The notes beneath the pieces were generated by a model. That model worked only from the letters and a program-made list of their open reading frames with translations, was not told where the DNA came from and made no database searches. 64,000 bases of DNA, from the NCBI GenBank assembly GCA_029259915.1, contig JAJDED010000043.1:1-64000 (forward strand). The letters are read 5' to 3'. Within the stretch, counting starts at the first letter, position 1. Each line of letters opens with the position of its first letter. This DNA is from Planctomycetota bacterium. Lineage in GTDB: Bacteria > Planctomycetota > Planctomycetia > Pirellulales > Lacipirellulaceae. The position numbers and the translations under genes are program-made. This document shows, one piece after another, positions 18,786 through 26,772 of this stretch.

Positions 18786-21509
18786 GTGTCTTTGTTCATA
18801 CGATTGCACTTCGAGTTGCTCGAACCGCGTCAGTTATTGGCCGGCGATACGTTCTTGATCAACTTTCAGATTGCCGGCGCCCCTGAGCCGACGCGTTATC
18901 TTGCCGACACGGGCGAAGTTTTTGGCGATCGGGGTGGCGGGTTGTTTTATGGTTGGTCGAGCAATCATACCGACGTGTCGCGCGACCGAAATCTCCATGC
19001 CGATCAGCGGTTCGATACGCTGATCCATTTCCACCAGGGACAAAACTGGGAATTGCAATTGCCCAACGGTTTGTACGAAGTGACCGCAGCGATTGGCGAC
19101 GCGCAGTGGGATAGTACGCACACGCTTAATGTAGAAGGTACCAGTTATTGGAATTCTGTCTTTCTGGCACCTAATAACTTTCTTGTCCAAACACAGCAGG
19201 TCACCGTTAGCGATGGCCGACTGACGCTTGATCAAGGGTCTGCGATCGAGATGGCCACACGGATCGATTACCTTCAAATTGTCGGATTGGCTAATAGTCC
19301 GAACGCGAGCCCCGTTGCACCGACGATTACCGAGCCGGCTGTGAACGGGCAAATCGTCAATCCTTCGGACGTGCATCTGGAAGCGGTTGGTTTCTTTGAT
19401 CCTGACGGCGACCAACATCTTTCCACCGATTGGGAGATTTGGACCGTGGGCCCCGGCGCGGAGCGTGTCTGGCAAACGCTGGGCGCCACGGGTGTCGAGC
19501 GGCTTCATTCGCATCTGGGCGACGGGGTGTTCGAGAATTCTCACGCTGGTAGAACCGATCTGTTGGCAAGCACCGATTATCAGCTTCTCGTACGGTTTCG
19601 CGACGATGCCGGCTCGGTTAGTACCTTTGGTTCCCGTAGCTTCACTACGGGGGCGGCTTCGACCATCTTTCCGTTGGAAGCCCAAGATATTCTTGCCGCA
19701 CCGAGTCCAACCTGGATCAATGCCGGGGGCGACGACGTGATTTTCGCACCGGCTGCCCCGAACCAATCTCAATTGCGATTGGAGTCTGCCACTGGGGACT
19801 TGTTGCTGTCGATAACTGGAGTGGATGGCGTGGTGAACGCTACCACTAATCCCCCGGCACTATCCGAACATGCCGATCTGCGCGTAGTGGTGGAGGCGGG
19901 GTCCAGCGGATTAAGCCTTGGCGAAACCGACCTTACTTTTGTGGACGATCATGGGCAGCAGCGCACGGTTTTTTTGCCGACGATCAATCTAGTAGCCAGC
20001 GCAAGGCTTGATCTTTGGGTTGCAGCCGATGGGGCAACTTACTTTGGCACTTCAGCACAGACGGCGCCCGATTTTTCCAACGTAGCCCGGCAGGTGGCTC
20101 TGCCGATCCCCTTTATTGCGTTGGAGCCCGGTTTTGAAATTGATGTGGTAGCTGGCGGTTTGCAATTGCCGGTGAATATCGCTTTCGTGCCCAACCCAGG
20201 AAGTAATCCAAGCGACCCCTTGTTTTATATCAACGAGTTGTATGGCACGATCAAAGTTGTTGCGAACAATTTTGTGATCAGCGACTACGCAACCAATTTA
20301 CTGAACTTCAATCCAACGGGCAATTTTCCTGGTTCGGGCGAACAGGGCTTGGCGGGGCTGGTGGTCGAGCCGCTTACGGGCGATATCATCGTGACACGTG
20401 TTACCGATACTGATGGCATACCGGGGGGCGAACATCATCCACAGGTTGTTCGCTTTACGAGCAGCGACGGCGGACTCACCGCGGCTACGGAAACCGTGAT
20501 CCTCGACATGATTGGCGAAAGCCAGGGGCAATCGCATCAGATTTCGAATGCGTCGATCGGGCCTGACGGCAAACTTTATATCCACAACGGCGACGGTTTT
20601 GACTTCACTACTGCGCAGAACCTTGATTCGTTTCGTGGGAAAGCTTTGCGAATGAATCTGGATGGGTCGGCTCCGACCGACAATCCGTTTTACAACGTTG
20701 GCGACGGCATCAATGCGCGCGACTATGTGTTCGCCTATGGATTACGAAACCCCTTTGGCGGTGCATGGCGGGCGTCCGACGGGAAACATTACGAAGTAGA
20801 AAACGGGCCCAGTATCGATCGGCTTGCTCAGATCAACCAAGGCGTCAACTATGGTTGGGATGGGACGAATGCGTCGATGACGATCAACGCGATTTACAAC
20901 TGGAATCCAGCACATGCACCTGTGAATATTGCTTTTGTCGAACAGGCAACTTTCGCGGGCAGTGGTTTCCCCACTTCGGTGCAAGACCTGGCGTTTGTCA
21001 GCGAGTCGGGACCAACCTATGCCCTGGGACCTCAAGCTCGTGGCAAACGTATTGTGACCTTCGACATAGATTCAAGCGGCAACCTACAAAGCGGCCCCGA
21101 GACCTTTGTCGAATATGTCGGCTCGGGAAGAGCCACGGTAGTTGCTCTCGCGGTGGGGCCCGATGGCGTTTATTTTTCTGAACTTTACAAAGATCTTGAC
21201 GCGGCAACTCCCATCGACGCGGGCGCACGTGTTTTTCGCGTGAGGTTTACTGCCGGAGGCGATGCCGATTTCGACTTGGACGGCGATGTCGATGGTGTCG
21301 ACTTTCTCGCTTGGCAGCGGGGAATCGGGATTACCGCCAACGCAGTCAAGGCAGACGGCGATGCCACGAGTTCCAAAAGATCGAGACTGCAATCATCAAC
21401 ACTTTGGCAGAGGATCAAATTGCCGTGGCCCCGCACGCTGACGAAATCAGCACGCGCGAGCGCGTGCGTGAATTTCGTAAGCCGGCCAAGGCCGACGACG
21501 CTTTGGTAG
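18786..21509 (+). CDS. LEPR-XLL / sugar-dehydrogenase-like beta-propeller protein with a damaged dockerin end
   Basis: Protein of 907 aa. It opens with FELLEPRQLLAGD, the LEPR-XLL export-associated motif of planctomycetes. Residues 20-165 look like a malectin/carbohydrate-binding beta-sandwich, residues 180-300 like an Ig-type domain, and 450-830 like the PQQ-type glucose/sorbosone dehydrogenase propeller (GFEIDVVAGGLQLPVNIAF, GSGEQGLAGLVVEP, GNLQSGPETF). A dockerin-type calcium repeat starts at DADFDLDGDVDGVDFLAWQ but stops after ADGDAT. The last 46 residues are a basic, unfamiliar tail. In the +2 frame the same DNA (about 21367-21538) encodes a better-looking end (EFQKIETAIINTLAEDQIAV ... 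YFNHFGS), so the tail is probably the result of a deletion or frameshift. The GTG start has GGGAGAGG upstream. Confidence 0.78.
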   Translation: MSLFIRLHFELLEPRQLLAGDTFLINFQIAGAPEPTRYLADTGEVFGDRGGGLFYGWSSNHTDVSRDRNLHADQRFDTLIHFHQGQNWELQLPNGLYEVTAAIGDAQWDSTHTLNVEGTSYWNSVFLAPNNFLVQTQQVTVSDGRLTLDQGSAIEMATRIDYLQIVGLANSPNASPVAPTITEPAVNGQIVNPSDVHLEAVGFFDPDGDQHLSTDWEIWTVGPGAERVWQTLGATGVERLHSHLGDGVFENSHAGRTDLLASTDYQLLVRFRDDAGSVSTFGSRSFTTGAASTIFPLEAQDILAAPSPTWINAGGDDVIFAPAAPNQSQLRLESATGDLLLSITGVDGVVNATTNPPALSEHADLRVVVEAGSSGLSLGETDLTFVDDHGQQRTVFLPTINLVASARLDLWVAADGATYFGTSAQTAPDFSNVARQVALPIPFIALEPGFEIDVVAGGLQLPVNIAFVPNPGSNPSDPLFYINELYGTIKVVANNFVISDYATNLLNFNPTGNFPGSGEQGLAGLVVEPLTGDIIVTRVTDTDGIPGGEHHPQVVRFTSSDGGLTAATETVILDMIGESQGQSHQISNASIGPDGKLYIHNGDGFDFTTAQNLDSFRGKALRMNLDGSAPTDNPFYNVGDGINARDYVFAYGLRNPFGGAWRASDGKHYEVENGPSIDRLAQINQGVNYGWDGTNASMTINAIYNWNPAHAPVNIAFVEQATFAGSGFPTSVQDLAFVSESGPTYALGPQARGKRIVTFDIDSSGNLQSGPETFVEYVGSGRATVVALAVGPDGVYFSELYKDLDAATPIDAGARVFRVRFTAGGDADFDLDGDVDGVDFLAWQRGIGITANAVKADGDATSSKRSRLQSSTLWQRIKLPWPRTLTKSARASACVNFVSRPRPTTLW

Positions 21510-21540
21510 ACTTATACTTCAACCATTTTGGAAGTTAGAA

Positions 21541-21650
21541 GTGAGATGTTAGAAAGAAGAAGTAGGGAAGAAAGAGGGGAACACTAATCGTCGCTTATCA
21601 GCACTAATCTGATTATTAGCGAAGGTTAGCGCAGATAAGTGTTCCAAAAA
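21541..21650. repeat. Direct repeat, downstream copy
   Basis: A purine-rich lead-in and the 49-base core at 21602-21650 repeat the element at 18538-18645. This copy is also a clear inverted repeat: GGAACACTAATC near 21579 pairs with GATAAGTGTTCC at its right end. It lies directly after the LEPR-XLL gene. Confidence 0.8.
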
Positions 21651-21653
21651 AAT

Positions 21654-21723
21654 GAACAGGAGATAACAGAGGAAACAGAGAGAGATGAATTCTCTTCTCC
21701 GTTTTCTCTGTTATCTCCTGTTC
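21654..21723. repeat. Inverted repeat GAACAGGAGATAACAGAG
   Basis: The left arm GAACAGGAGATAACAGAG (from 21654) is matched exactly by its complement at the right end, 21706-21723, and the arms continue with few mismatches to about 32 bases each. It sits between the convergent LEPR-XLL and globin genes, immediately after the direct repeat. Confidence 0.8.
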
Positions 21724-21763
21724 AGAATTTTCTCTGCGAGCTGTAAGAGTCGCAGTGTTTTGC

Positions 21764-22201
21764 TTAGGCGTTCGCTTCGGCCAGTTGTGCGCTTTCGATC
21801 ATTACTTCGCTGATTGCGGTATAAGCTACGGTCCAAGCTTCTTCCAGCTCGCTGCCCCAGACGTCGCCGGCGTATTCTGCCAAGGTCTTTAGCAGTGTGC
21901 TGCCGACGGCTTGATATTGTTCCGGCTTGGTCCCGTAATCGTTGTGACGAATCCCCAGTTGCTGTAACGCGGGCTGCAACTTTTCGGGCTTCCGCAAGTT
22001 TTCCACTACGAGTACAAGCGAACCCAACAGCTTCTTCTGCTGAACATGTGGGTCCGATGTGAACATTGGCTTTACTTCCGGGTAGTCCTGGAACAGCCGT
22101 TGATAGAATCGGGCAACCAGTGCTGCTCCGCGTGGTGCGACTGCCGCAAAACTTTCTTCGATCAGTTGGATTTGGTTTTCGGTTAGGCCAGTCTGGCTCA
22201 T
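21764..22201 (-). CDS. Single-domain globin (flavohaemoglobin-type)
   Basis: Haem protein of 145 aa from the ATG at 22201, which has GGGGAG about seven bases upstream; a TTG at 22216 is less likely. The F-helix motif LGIRHNDYGTKPEQY places the proximal haem ligand at His86, and the order of helices matches Vitreoscilla-type haemoglobins and the globin part of flavohaemoglobins. There is no FAD/NAD reductase domain, so electrons must come from a separate reductase. Likely roles are oxygen or nitric oxide binding. It is a single-gene unit. Confidence 0.88.
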   Translation of the reverse strand: MSQTGLTENQIQLIEESFAAVAPRGAALVARFYQRLFQDYPEVKPMFTSDPHVQQKKLLGSLVLVVENLRKPEKLQPALQQLGIRHNDYGTKPEQYQAVGSTLLKTLAEYAGDVWGSELEEAWTVAYTAISEVMIESAQLAEANA

Positions 22202-22354
22202 CGGAGCTCTCCCCAAAGCAAATAATTTGGTTTGTCAAAGTGGATCAAATGATCCACTTCATAAACGTAGGTTCTGCTCGGGGCTATCGAAGAGAGACGC
22301 GTGAAAGTTTTCGCGCAGCGATAAAATTATCCGGAACAACCGTTACAGACGGTG

Positions 22355-23479
22355 CTAGGAGCCGTTTTGCATTGATAGGTGCGCCAAGTTGGCCAGTTGC
22401 CGTCCCGTGGAATTGAGGGGAAACGCCCCAAGCTCGGCGGGGCGCACCCAGCGAAGAGCGGTACCGTGGCGGCGGGAAATTCTGCCTGAAATGTAACGGG
22501 CTGTGTAGCAGTCGAGCGTGATCCGATGGCGTGTGACGCCGTGTTTGATCGTCTTCACCAATTCCTTGGGATCGACAACCAAGCCGATTTGCTCTTTTAC
22601 TTTTTTGGTAAGTTCATCGTGGACAAACTGAGGGGCTTCGCCCACGATTTCAAAGCGTGGAAAATCCCACAGCCCTGCCCAGCGTTGGCCCTCGGGGCAT
22701 TGGCGGAGTAGAAGTTTTCCCTGTTTGTTGATCAAGACGGCAGCCTCGGCCACGCTGATGAAGTTTACTTTACGACCCGTGCGCGGGATGGCGCTTTGCG
22801 AACCGTCGGCGTATGCCGTGCAAAGTTTGGCCACTGGGCACTGTTCGCATTGCGGGCTACCTGGTGTGCAGACTAGCGAGCCAAGTTCCATCAGTGCTTG
22901 GTTAAACAGAGCAATGTTTTTGCGCGGCAAGACATCTTCAGCCGTTTGCCAGAGCAGGCGTTGGCCTGCCGATTTGGTGGGATCGTCGGGATAGCCGATC
23001 AAGCGCGAAAGCAGGCGAATAGTATTCGTCTCCAAAATCGGCACACGCTCGTCGAAAGCGATCGAAGCGATCGCGCCGGCCGTATACCGCCCGATGCCAG
23101 GCAAGGTTTGCAGAGTGTTCACATCGCGCGGGAAGTGGCCGCCGTGCTCGGCGACGATTATTTTTGCGGCTGCGTGCAATTGCCGCGCGCGTCGGTAATA
23201 GCCAAGGCCTTCCCACAGCCGGAGTACGTCTTGTTCGCTGGCCGCTGCAAGCCGTTTGACCGAGGGAAACGCCTTTATGAACTTGCGGAAGTACGGTTTG
23301 ACGGTCTCGACCTGAGTTTGCTGCAGCATGACCTCGCTGACCCACACCCGGTAGGGATTCTGCGAACGTCGCCAAGGCAAGTCGCGCTGATGCCGGTCGT
23401 ACCATGTTAACAGTCGCCGTCGAAACGATTGTTTCCAGCGAGCGTCGAGAGCCGGTTCAGATGAGCAGTCCGTTGCCAT
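22355..23479 (-). CDS. mutY: A/G-specific adenine glycosylase (MutY-type)
   Basis: Base-excision repair enzyme of 374 aa that removes adenine opposite 8-oxoguanine. Residues 1-220 form the HhH-GPD glycosylase: SEVMLQQTQVETV with catalytic Glu49, the hairpin LPGIGRYTAG, and a [4Fe-4S] cluster at Cys204, Cys211, Cys214 and Cys220 (spacing 6-2-5). Residues 240-374 form the Nudix-like 8-oxoguanine recognition domain. Two deviations stand out. The position of the second catalytic residue, usually Asp in VLDGNV, is Glu150 (PILETNTIR). The usual FSH recognition loop reads V-T-R in KHGVTRHRITL. It is transcribed alone, convergent with nothing, upstream of the pnt operon. Confidence 0.9.
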   Translation of the reverse strand: MATDCSSEPALDARWKQSFRRRLLTWYDRHQRDLPWRRSQNPYRVWVSEVMLQQTQVETVKPYFRKFIKAFPSVKRLAAASEQDVLRLWEGLGYYRRARQLHAAAKIIVAEHGGHFPRDVNTLQTLPGIGRYTAGAIASIAFDERVPILETNTIRLLSRLIGYPDDPTKSAGQRLLWQTAEDVLPRKNIALFNQALMELGSLVCTPGSPQCEQCPVAKLCTAYADGSQSAIPRTGRKVNFISVAEAAVLINKQGKLLLRQCPEGQRWAGLWDFPRFEIVGEAPQFVHDELTKKVKEQIGLVVDPKELVKTIKHGVTRHRITLDCYTARYISGRISRRHGTALRWVRPAELGAFPLNSTGRQLANLAHLSMQNGS

Positions 23480-23504
23480 GATTCAAAAAATTAAGAAAGA
23501 TGTT

Positions 23505-23587
23505 TCTCGCAGAGACGCGGAGTCGCAGAGAAGATTGATGAAGAGTAATAATTTGTTATTACTCTGCGTCTTTGCGACTCTGCGAGA
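23505..23587. repeat. Inverted repeat TCTCGCAGAGACGCGGAGTC
   Basis: The left arm begins TCTCGCAGAGACGCGGAGTC at 23505; the right arm ends GCGACTCTGCGAGA at 23587. A perfect inner hairpin AGAGTAATAA-TTTG-TTATTACTCT lies at the centre. It lies between the end of pntB and the start of mutY, both on the minus strand. Confidence 0.8.
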
Positions 23588-23593
23588 GTCTTA

Positions 23594-25039
23594 TCAATTC
23601 TCCTTCAAAGCGGCCACCAATTCCATCAGCACTTTTTTGCCATCGCCGAAGAGCATGAGGCAATTGTCCGCGGCAAACAGCGGGTTGGGAATTCCCGCAA
23701 AACCGGGGCTCAAGCTCCGTTTGATCATCACTACCGTACGGGCCTCGTGGACGTTGAGAATCGGCATCCCGGCAATCGGGCTGGTGGGGTCGGTGTTGGC
23801 CACCGGGTTTACAACATCGTTGGCACCGATGACAATCGCCACATCGCATTGAGAAAACGTCGGATTGATTTCGTCCATTTCCTTGAGTTGGTCGTAGGGG
23901 ACGTCGGCCTCGGCCAGCAACACGTTCATGTGACCTGGCATGCGCCCTGCAACCGGGTGGATGGCGTACTCGACCGTCACCCCTTCGGCTTCCAGCAGAT
24001 TGGCCATCTCGCGGACCACGTGTTGTGCCTGTGCCACTGCCAAACCGTAGCCGGGGACAACCACCACGCGCTGCACACCGTCGAGCAGCATGGCGACTTC
24101 GTCGGCGGAGGTACTTTTGATTTTTCCGGCGTAGACTTCGTCCGCATCGGCGGCGGAGGTTGTTACTTCAAATTTGCCGAACAGCACATTGGTCAGCGAA
24201 CGGTTCATTGCCTTGCACATGATATTGGTAAGAATCAATCCTGAAGCGCCCACCAATGCGCCGGCAACGATCAGCACGTTGTTGCTAATCACGAATCCTG
24301 CAGCCGCGGCAGCCAAGCCTGAATAGCTGTTCAACAAGGCGATCACCACCGGCATGTCGGCTCCGCCAATGGGCGTGACCAAAAACACGCCCAACACCAA
24401 CGCGAGCAGCACCAGCGGGAAATACTCCCAGGCCGTGCCGTCGCACAATTCCAAAGCCAACAGCAGCCCAATCGCCAACAACAGTGCGTTAATGATTTTC
24501 TGACCGCCGATGCTAAACGGTTTTTTGAACTGAGGAAGTTCCTGAAGTTTAGCCGCGGCGACAAGCGATCCGGTGAAAGTGACCGAGCCGATCAACCCGG
24601 TCAGTCCGGCGGCGAATCCCGCCACGGCAATATTTGTCGATTCACCTGTGCCGCGGAGCACTTCGGCCCCAGCGACCAATACTGAAGCGATGCCGCCAAA
24701 GCCATTGAACAGCGCAACCAACTGCGGCATCTGCGTCATTTGCACGGTGCGTGCAAGCCATACGCCGCCCGCAGTACCGACGATCATTCCGGCAAGCCAG
24801 ACGATCGGCGAGACTTCGGTAGCATACAAAGTGACCAATACGGCAACCAACATGCCGAGCGCGCCGAGCTGGTTGCCTCGCACGGCAGTGCGTGGGTGGG
24901 TGAGCCCCTTGATTCCCGAGATGAACAGTACGATCGCAACCAGATAGCCAACCTGCACAAACTGGTTCGCGTTTTTAGGGGCGACAAGCTCTATGCTCTC
25001 TTGGGCGAGCAGTAAATTATTTATCAAGATGTCAATCAC
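23594..25039 (-). CDS. pntB: NAD(P) transhydrogenase beta subunit
   Basis: Membrane subunit of proton-translocating transhydrogenase, 481 aa, GTG start. The first 300 residues are hydrophobic with about nine helices (LVAIVLFISGIKGLTHPRTA and onward). The C-terminal 180 residues are the NADP(H)-binding domain dIII with VVVPGYGLAVAQAQHVVREM and the conserved VIGANDVVNP. It uses the proton gradient to drive hydride transfer from NADH to NADP+. It is the last gene of pntAA-pntAB-pntB and follows pntAB by 6 bases. Confidence 0.96.
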   Translation of the reverse strand: MIDILINNLLLAQESIELVAPKNANQFVQVGYLVAIVLFISGIKGLTHPRTAVRGNQLGALGMLVAVLVTLYATEVSPIVWLAGMIVGTAGGVWLARTVQMTQMPQLVALFNGFGGIASVLVAGAEVLRGTGESTNIAVAGFAAGLTGLIGSVTFTGSLVAAAKLQELPQFKKPFSIGGQKIINALLLAIGLLLALELCDGTAWEYFPLVLLALVLGVFLVTPIGGADMPVVIALLNSYSGLAAAAAGFVISNNVLIVAGALVGASGLILTNIMCKAMNRSLTNVLFGKFEVTTSAADADEVYAGKIKSTSADEVAMLLDGVQRVVVVPGYGLAVAQAQHVVREMANLLEAEGVTVEYAIHPVAGRMPGHMNVLLAEADVPYDQLKEMDEINPTFSQCDVAIVIGANDVVNPVANTDPTSPIAGMPILNVHEARTVVMIKRSLSPGFAGIPNPLFAADNCLMLFGDGKKVLMELVAALKEN

Positions 25040-25045
25040 GAGGCG

Positions 25046-25315
25046 TTAAACCTTTTTCTTAAACATGCCCAGCATGCGATGCGTTACGAGAAATCCGCCG
25101 ACAACATTCAGAGTGGCAAACACGATCGCTAAAAAACCAAACAGCCCGCCCCAGAATCCACCGCCGGCCAACAGCGCGCCGACCAGTGTGATGCCGCTGA
25201 TGGCGTTCGAGCCACTCATCAACGGGGTGTGTAGCGTGGGTGGGACTTTGGTGATGATTTCAAAACCAACAAACACGGCTAGAACAAAAATTGTCAGTGC
25301 GGTGAGTATGTCCAT
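25046..25315 (-). CDS. pntAB: NAD(P) transhydrogenase alpha subunit, membrane part
   Basis: Protein of 89 aa with three hydrophobic helices (LTALTIFVLAVFVGFEIITK, then TPLMSGSNAISGITLVGALL and FLAIVFATLNVVGGFLVTHRM). It corresponds to the C-terminal membrane piece of E. coli PntA, here a separate gene as in Rhodospirillum-type enzymes. It forms the proton channel together with PntB. It lies between pntAA and pntB in one operon; the 58-base gap to pntAA holds a purine-rich repeat. Confidence 0.94.
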   Translation of the reverse strand: MDILTALTIFVLAVFVGFEIITKVPPTLHTPLMSGSNAISGITLVGALLAGGGFWGGLFGFLAIVFATLNVVGGFLVTHRMLGMFKKKV

Positions 25316-25320
25316 GTGAT

Positions 25321-25372
25321 TGTAGAGGTCGGGGGCCAGAGGTCGGAGGTCAGGGCGTGGAAGCTTTGAGGT
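25321..25372. repeat. Purine-rich GAGGTC word repeat inside the pnt operon
   Basis: GAGGTCGGGGGCCAGAGGTC followed by GGAGGTCAGGG. The complement of this wording is found at 10872-10899. It fills almost the whole spacer between pntAA and pntAB, so it must be transcribed if the operon is. Confidence 0.55.
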
Positions 25373-25373
25373 G

Positions 25374-26591
25374 TTAGGTTTCGGTGGGCGCTTCGGCTAG
25401 GTGGTTGGTCGGGGGTGTGGTTTCTGGCAATACTAACGGGCCTAAGTCGAGCATGTCACGGAGTCTTTGGTTTTGTACTTGCCCATCTTTGGCGGTGAGC
25501 GTGTCGCGTATTACTTCGTCTTGCAGATTGATGTCGAGTTGGCCTTCGTTCGTTAGTAGCAACAGAAACGTGCTCAGGTTCTTGGCAAACATTTGGCTTG
25601 CGTGCTGGGGAACTTCGCTAGGTAGATTTGTGGGACCAAGGATTGTGACCCCCTGCTCCGTCACGATTTCGTCGGGCTTCGTGAGTTCGCAATTGCCGCC
25701 TCGTTCCGCGGCCAGATCTACGACTACCGAACCGGGCCGCATCCGCCGCACGCCATCTGCGGTGACCAGCAGCGGGGAGGGCCTGCCGGGAATGGCAGCG
25801 GTGGTGATGCAAACGTCGCACTCGGCCACGATGTCGGCAAGCTGCTGCTGTTGCTTTTGAACTTGTTCGTCGGAAAGTTGTTTTGCATAGCCGCCCTTAT
25901 CTTCCGCGTCGCCCGTGTTGAGGTTGAGCTCGATGAACTTGGCCCCCAAACTTTCGATTTGTTCTTTCACAACGGGCCGAACATCATAAGCCTGCACGAC
26001 AGCACCTAATCGGCGTGCCGATGCAATCGCCTGTAATCCGGCAACCCCGGCGCCGATCACCAACACCTTAGCGGGGACTAACGTGCCGGCCGCAGTCATC
26101 ATCATGGGAAACAATTTGGGCAAATGATCGGCTGCTTGGATCACGGCTTTGTATCCGGCAATCGTTGCCATCGAAGAAAGCACATCCATGCTTTGCGCGC
26201 GAGTAATGCGGGGAATCAGTTCCAGCGCGAACAGGGTTGCCTTGCGGTCGGCAAGTTCGCGCACCGCTTCGGGATTTCCCAAGGGGTCGCACATGCCGAT
26301 TACAATTTGCCCGGGGCGGAGCAAATCCAAATCGCCGCGGCCCGATTCAGGATTGGTTCCCAAAGTGCGTACTTGCAGGACGACTTCCGCACGTTGGAAA
26401 GCCTCGTGGCGTTCGCCGACAATTTCTGCGCCTGCCGCTTGGTAGTCGTCATCAGAAAAACCGGCGGAGGTTCCCGCGCCCGATTCGACGAGTATGTTCC
26501 AACCAGCTTTTGTCAGCGGGGCTAGTGCCCCTGGCGTCAGGGCAACGCGGCGCTCGCCAGGATACGTTTCACGAACAACTGCGACGTTCAT
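25374..26591 (-). CDS. pntAA: NAD(P) transhydrogenase alpha subunit, NAD(H)-binding part
   Basis: Cytosolic NAD(H)-binding subunit, 405 aa, related to alanine dehydrogenase. The N-terminus MNVAVVRETYPGERRVALTP is typical. The Rossmann motif is VLVIGAGVAGLQAIASARRLGA, followed by VQAYDVRP and the mobile loop region. The end of the protein is a variable acidic/Pro tail (PETTPPTNHLAEAPTET). It is the first gene of the operon with pntAB and pntB; the split of PntA into two genes is a common bacterial layout. Confidence 0.95.
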   Translation of the reverse strand: MNVAVVRETYPGERRVALTPGALAPLTKAGWNILVESGAGTSAGFSDDDYQAAGAEIVGERHEAFQRAEVVLQVRTLGTNPESGRGDLDLLRPGQIVIGMCDPLGNPEAVRELADRKATLFALELIPRITRAQSMDVLSSMATIAGYKAVIQAADHLPKLFPMMMTAAGTLVPAKVLVIGAGVAGLQAIASARRLGAVVQAYDVRPVVKEQIESLGAKFIELNLNTGDAEDKGGYAKQLSDEQVQKQQQQLADIVAECDVCITTAAIPGRPSPLLVTADGVRRMRPGSVVVDLAAERGGNCELTKPDEIVTEQGVTILGPTNLPSEVPQHASQMFAKNLSTFLLLLTNEGQLDINLQDEVIRDTLTAKDGQVQNQRLRDMLDLGPLVLPETTPPTNHLAEAPTET

Positions 26592-26772
26592 ATCGATCCA
26601 AGATGAATGTTCAAGGGAGTGAGTGGAGCGTTAGCAGCTACGTCTCTGCCTAGTCTGCGAGGCAAAGTAGAGCACAAATTTTACGGTGACATGAAGCACT
26701 AGTTTACCACAACAAATCCTTCAAGCTACCGGCCTACCAAGATACTGTAGGAGACGTCCCCTGCAAAAATAG

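Noticed and set aside
18834..19772. Long minus-strand frame of 312 codons
   Set aside because: Lies wholly inside the LEPR-XLL gene on the other strand; its translation is rich in Arg, His and Cys and has no domain.
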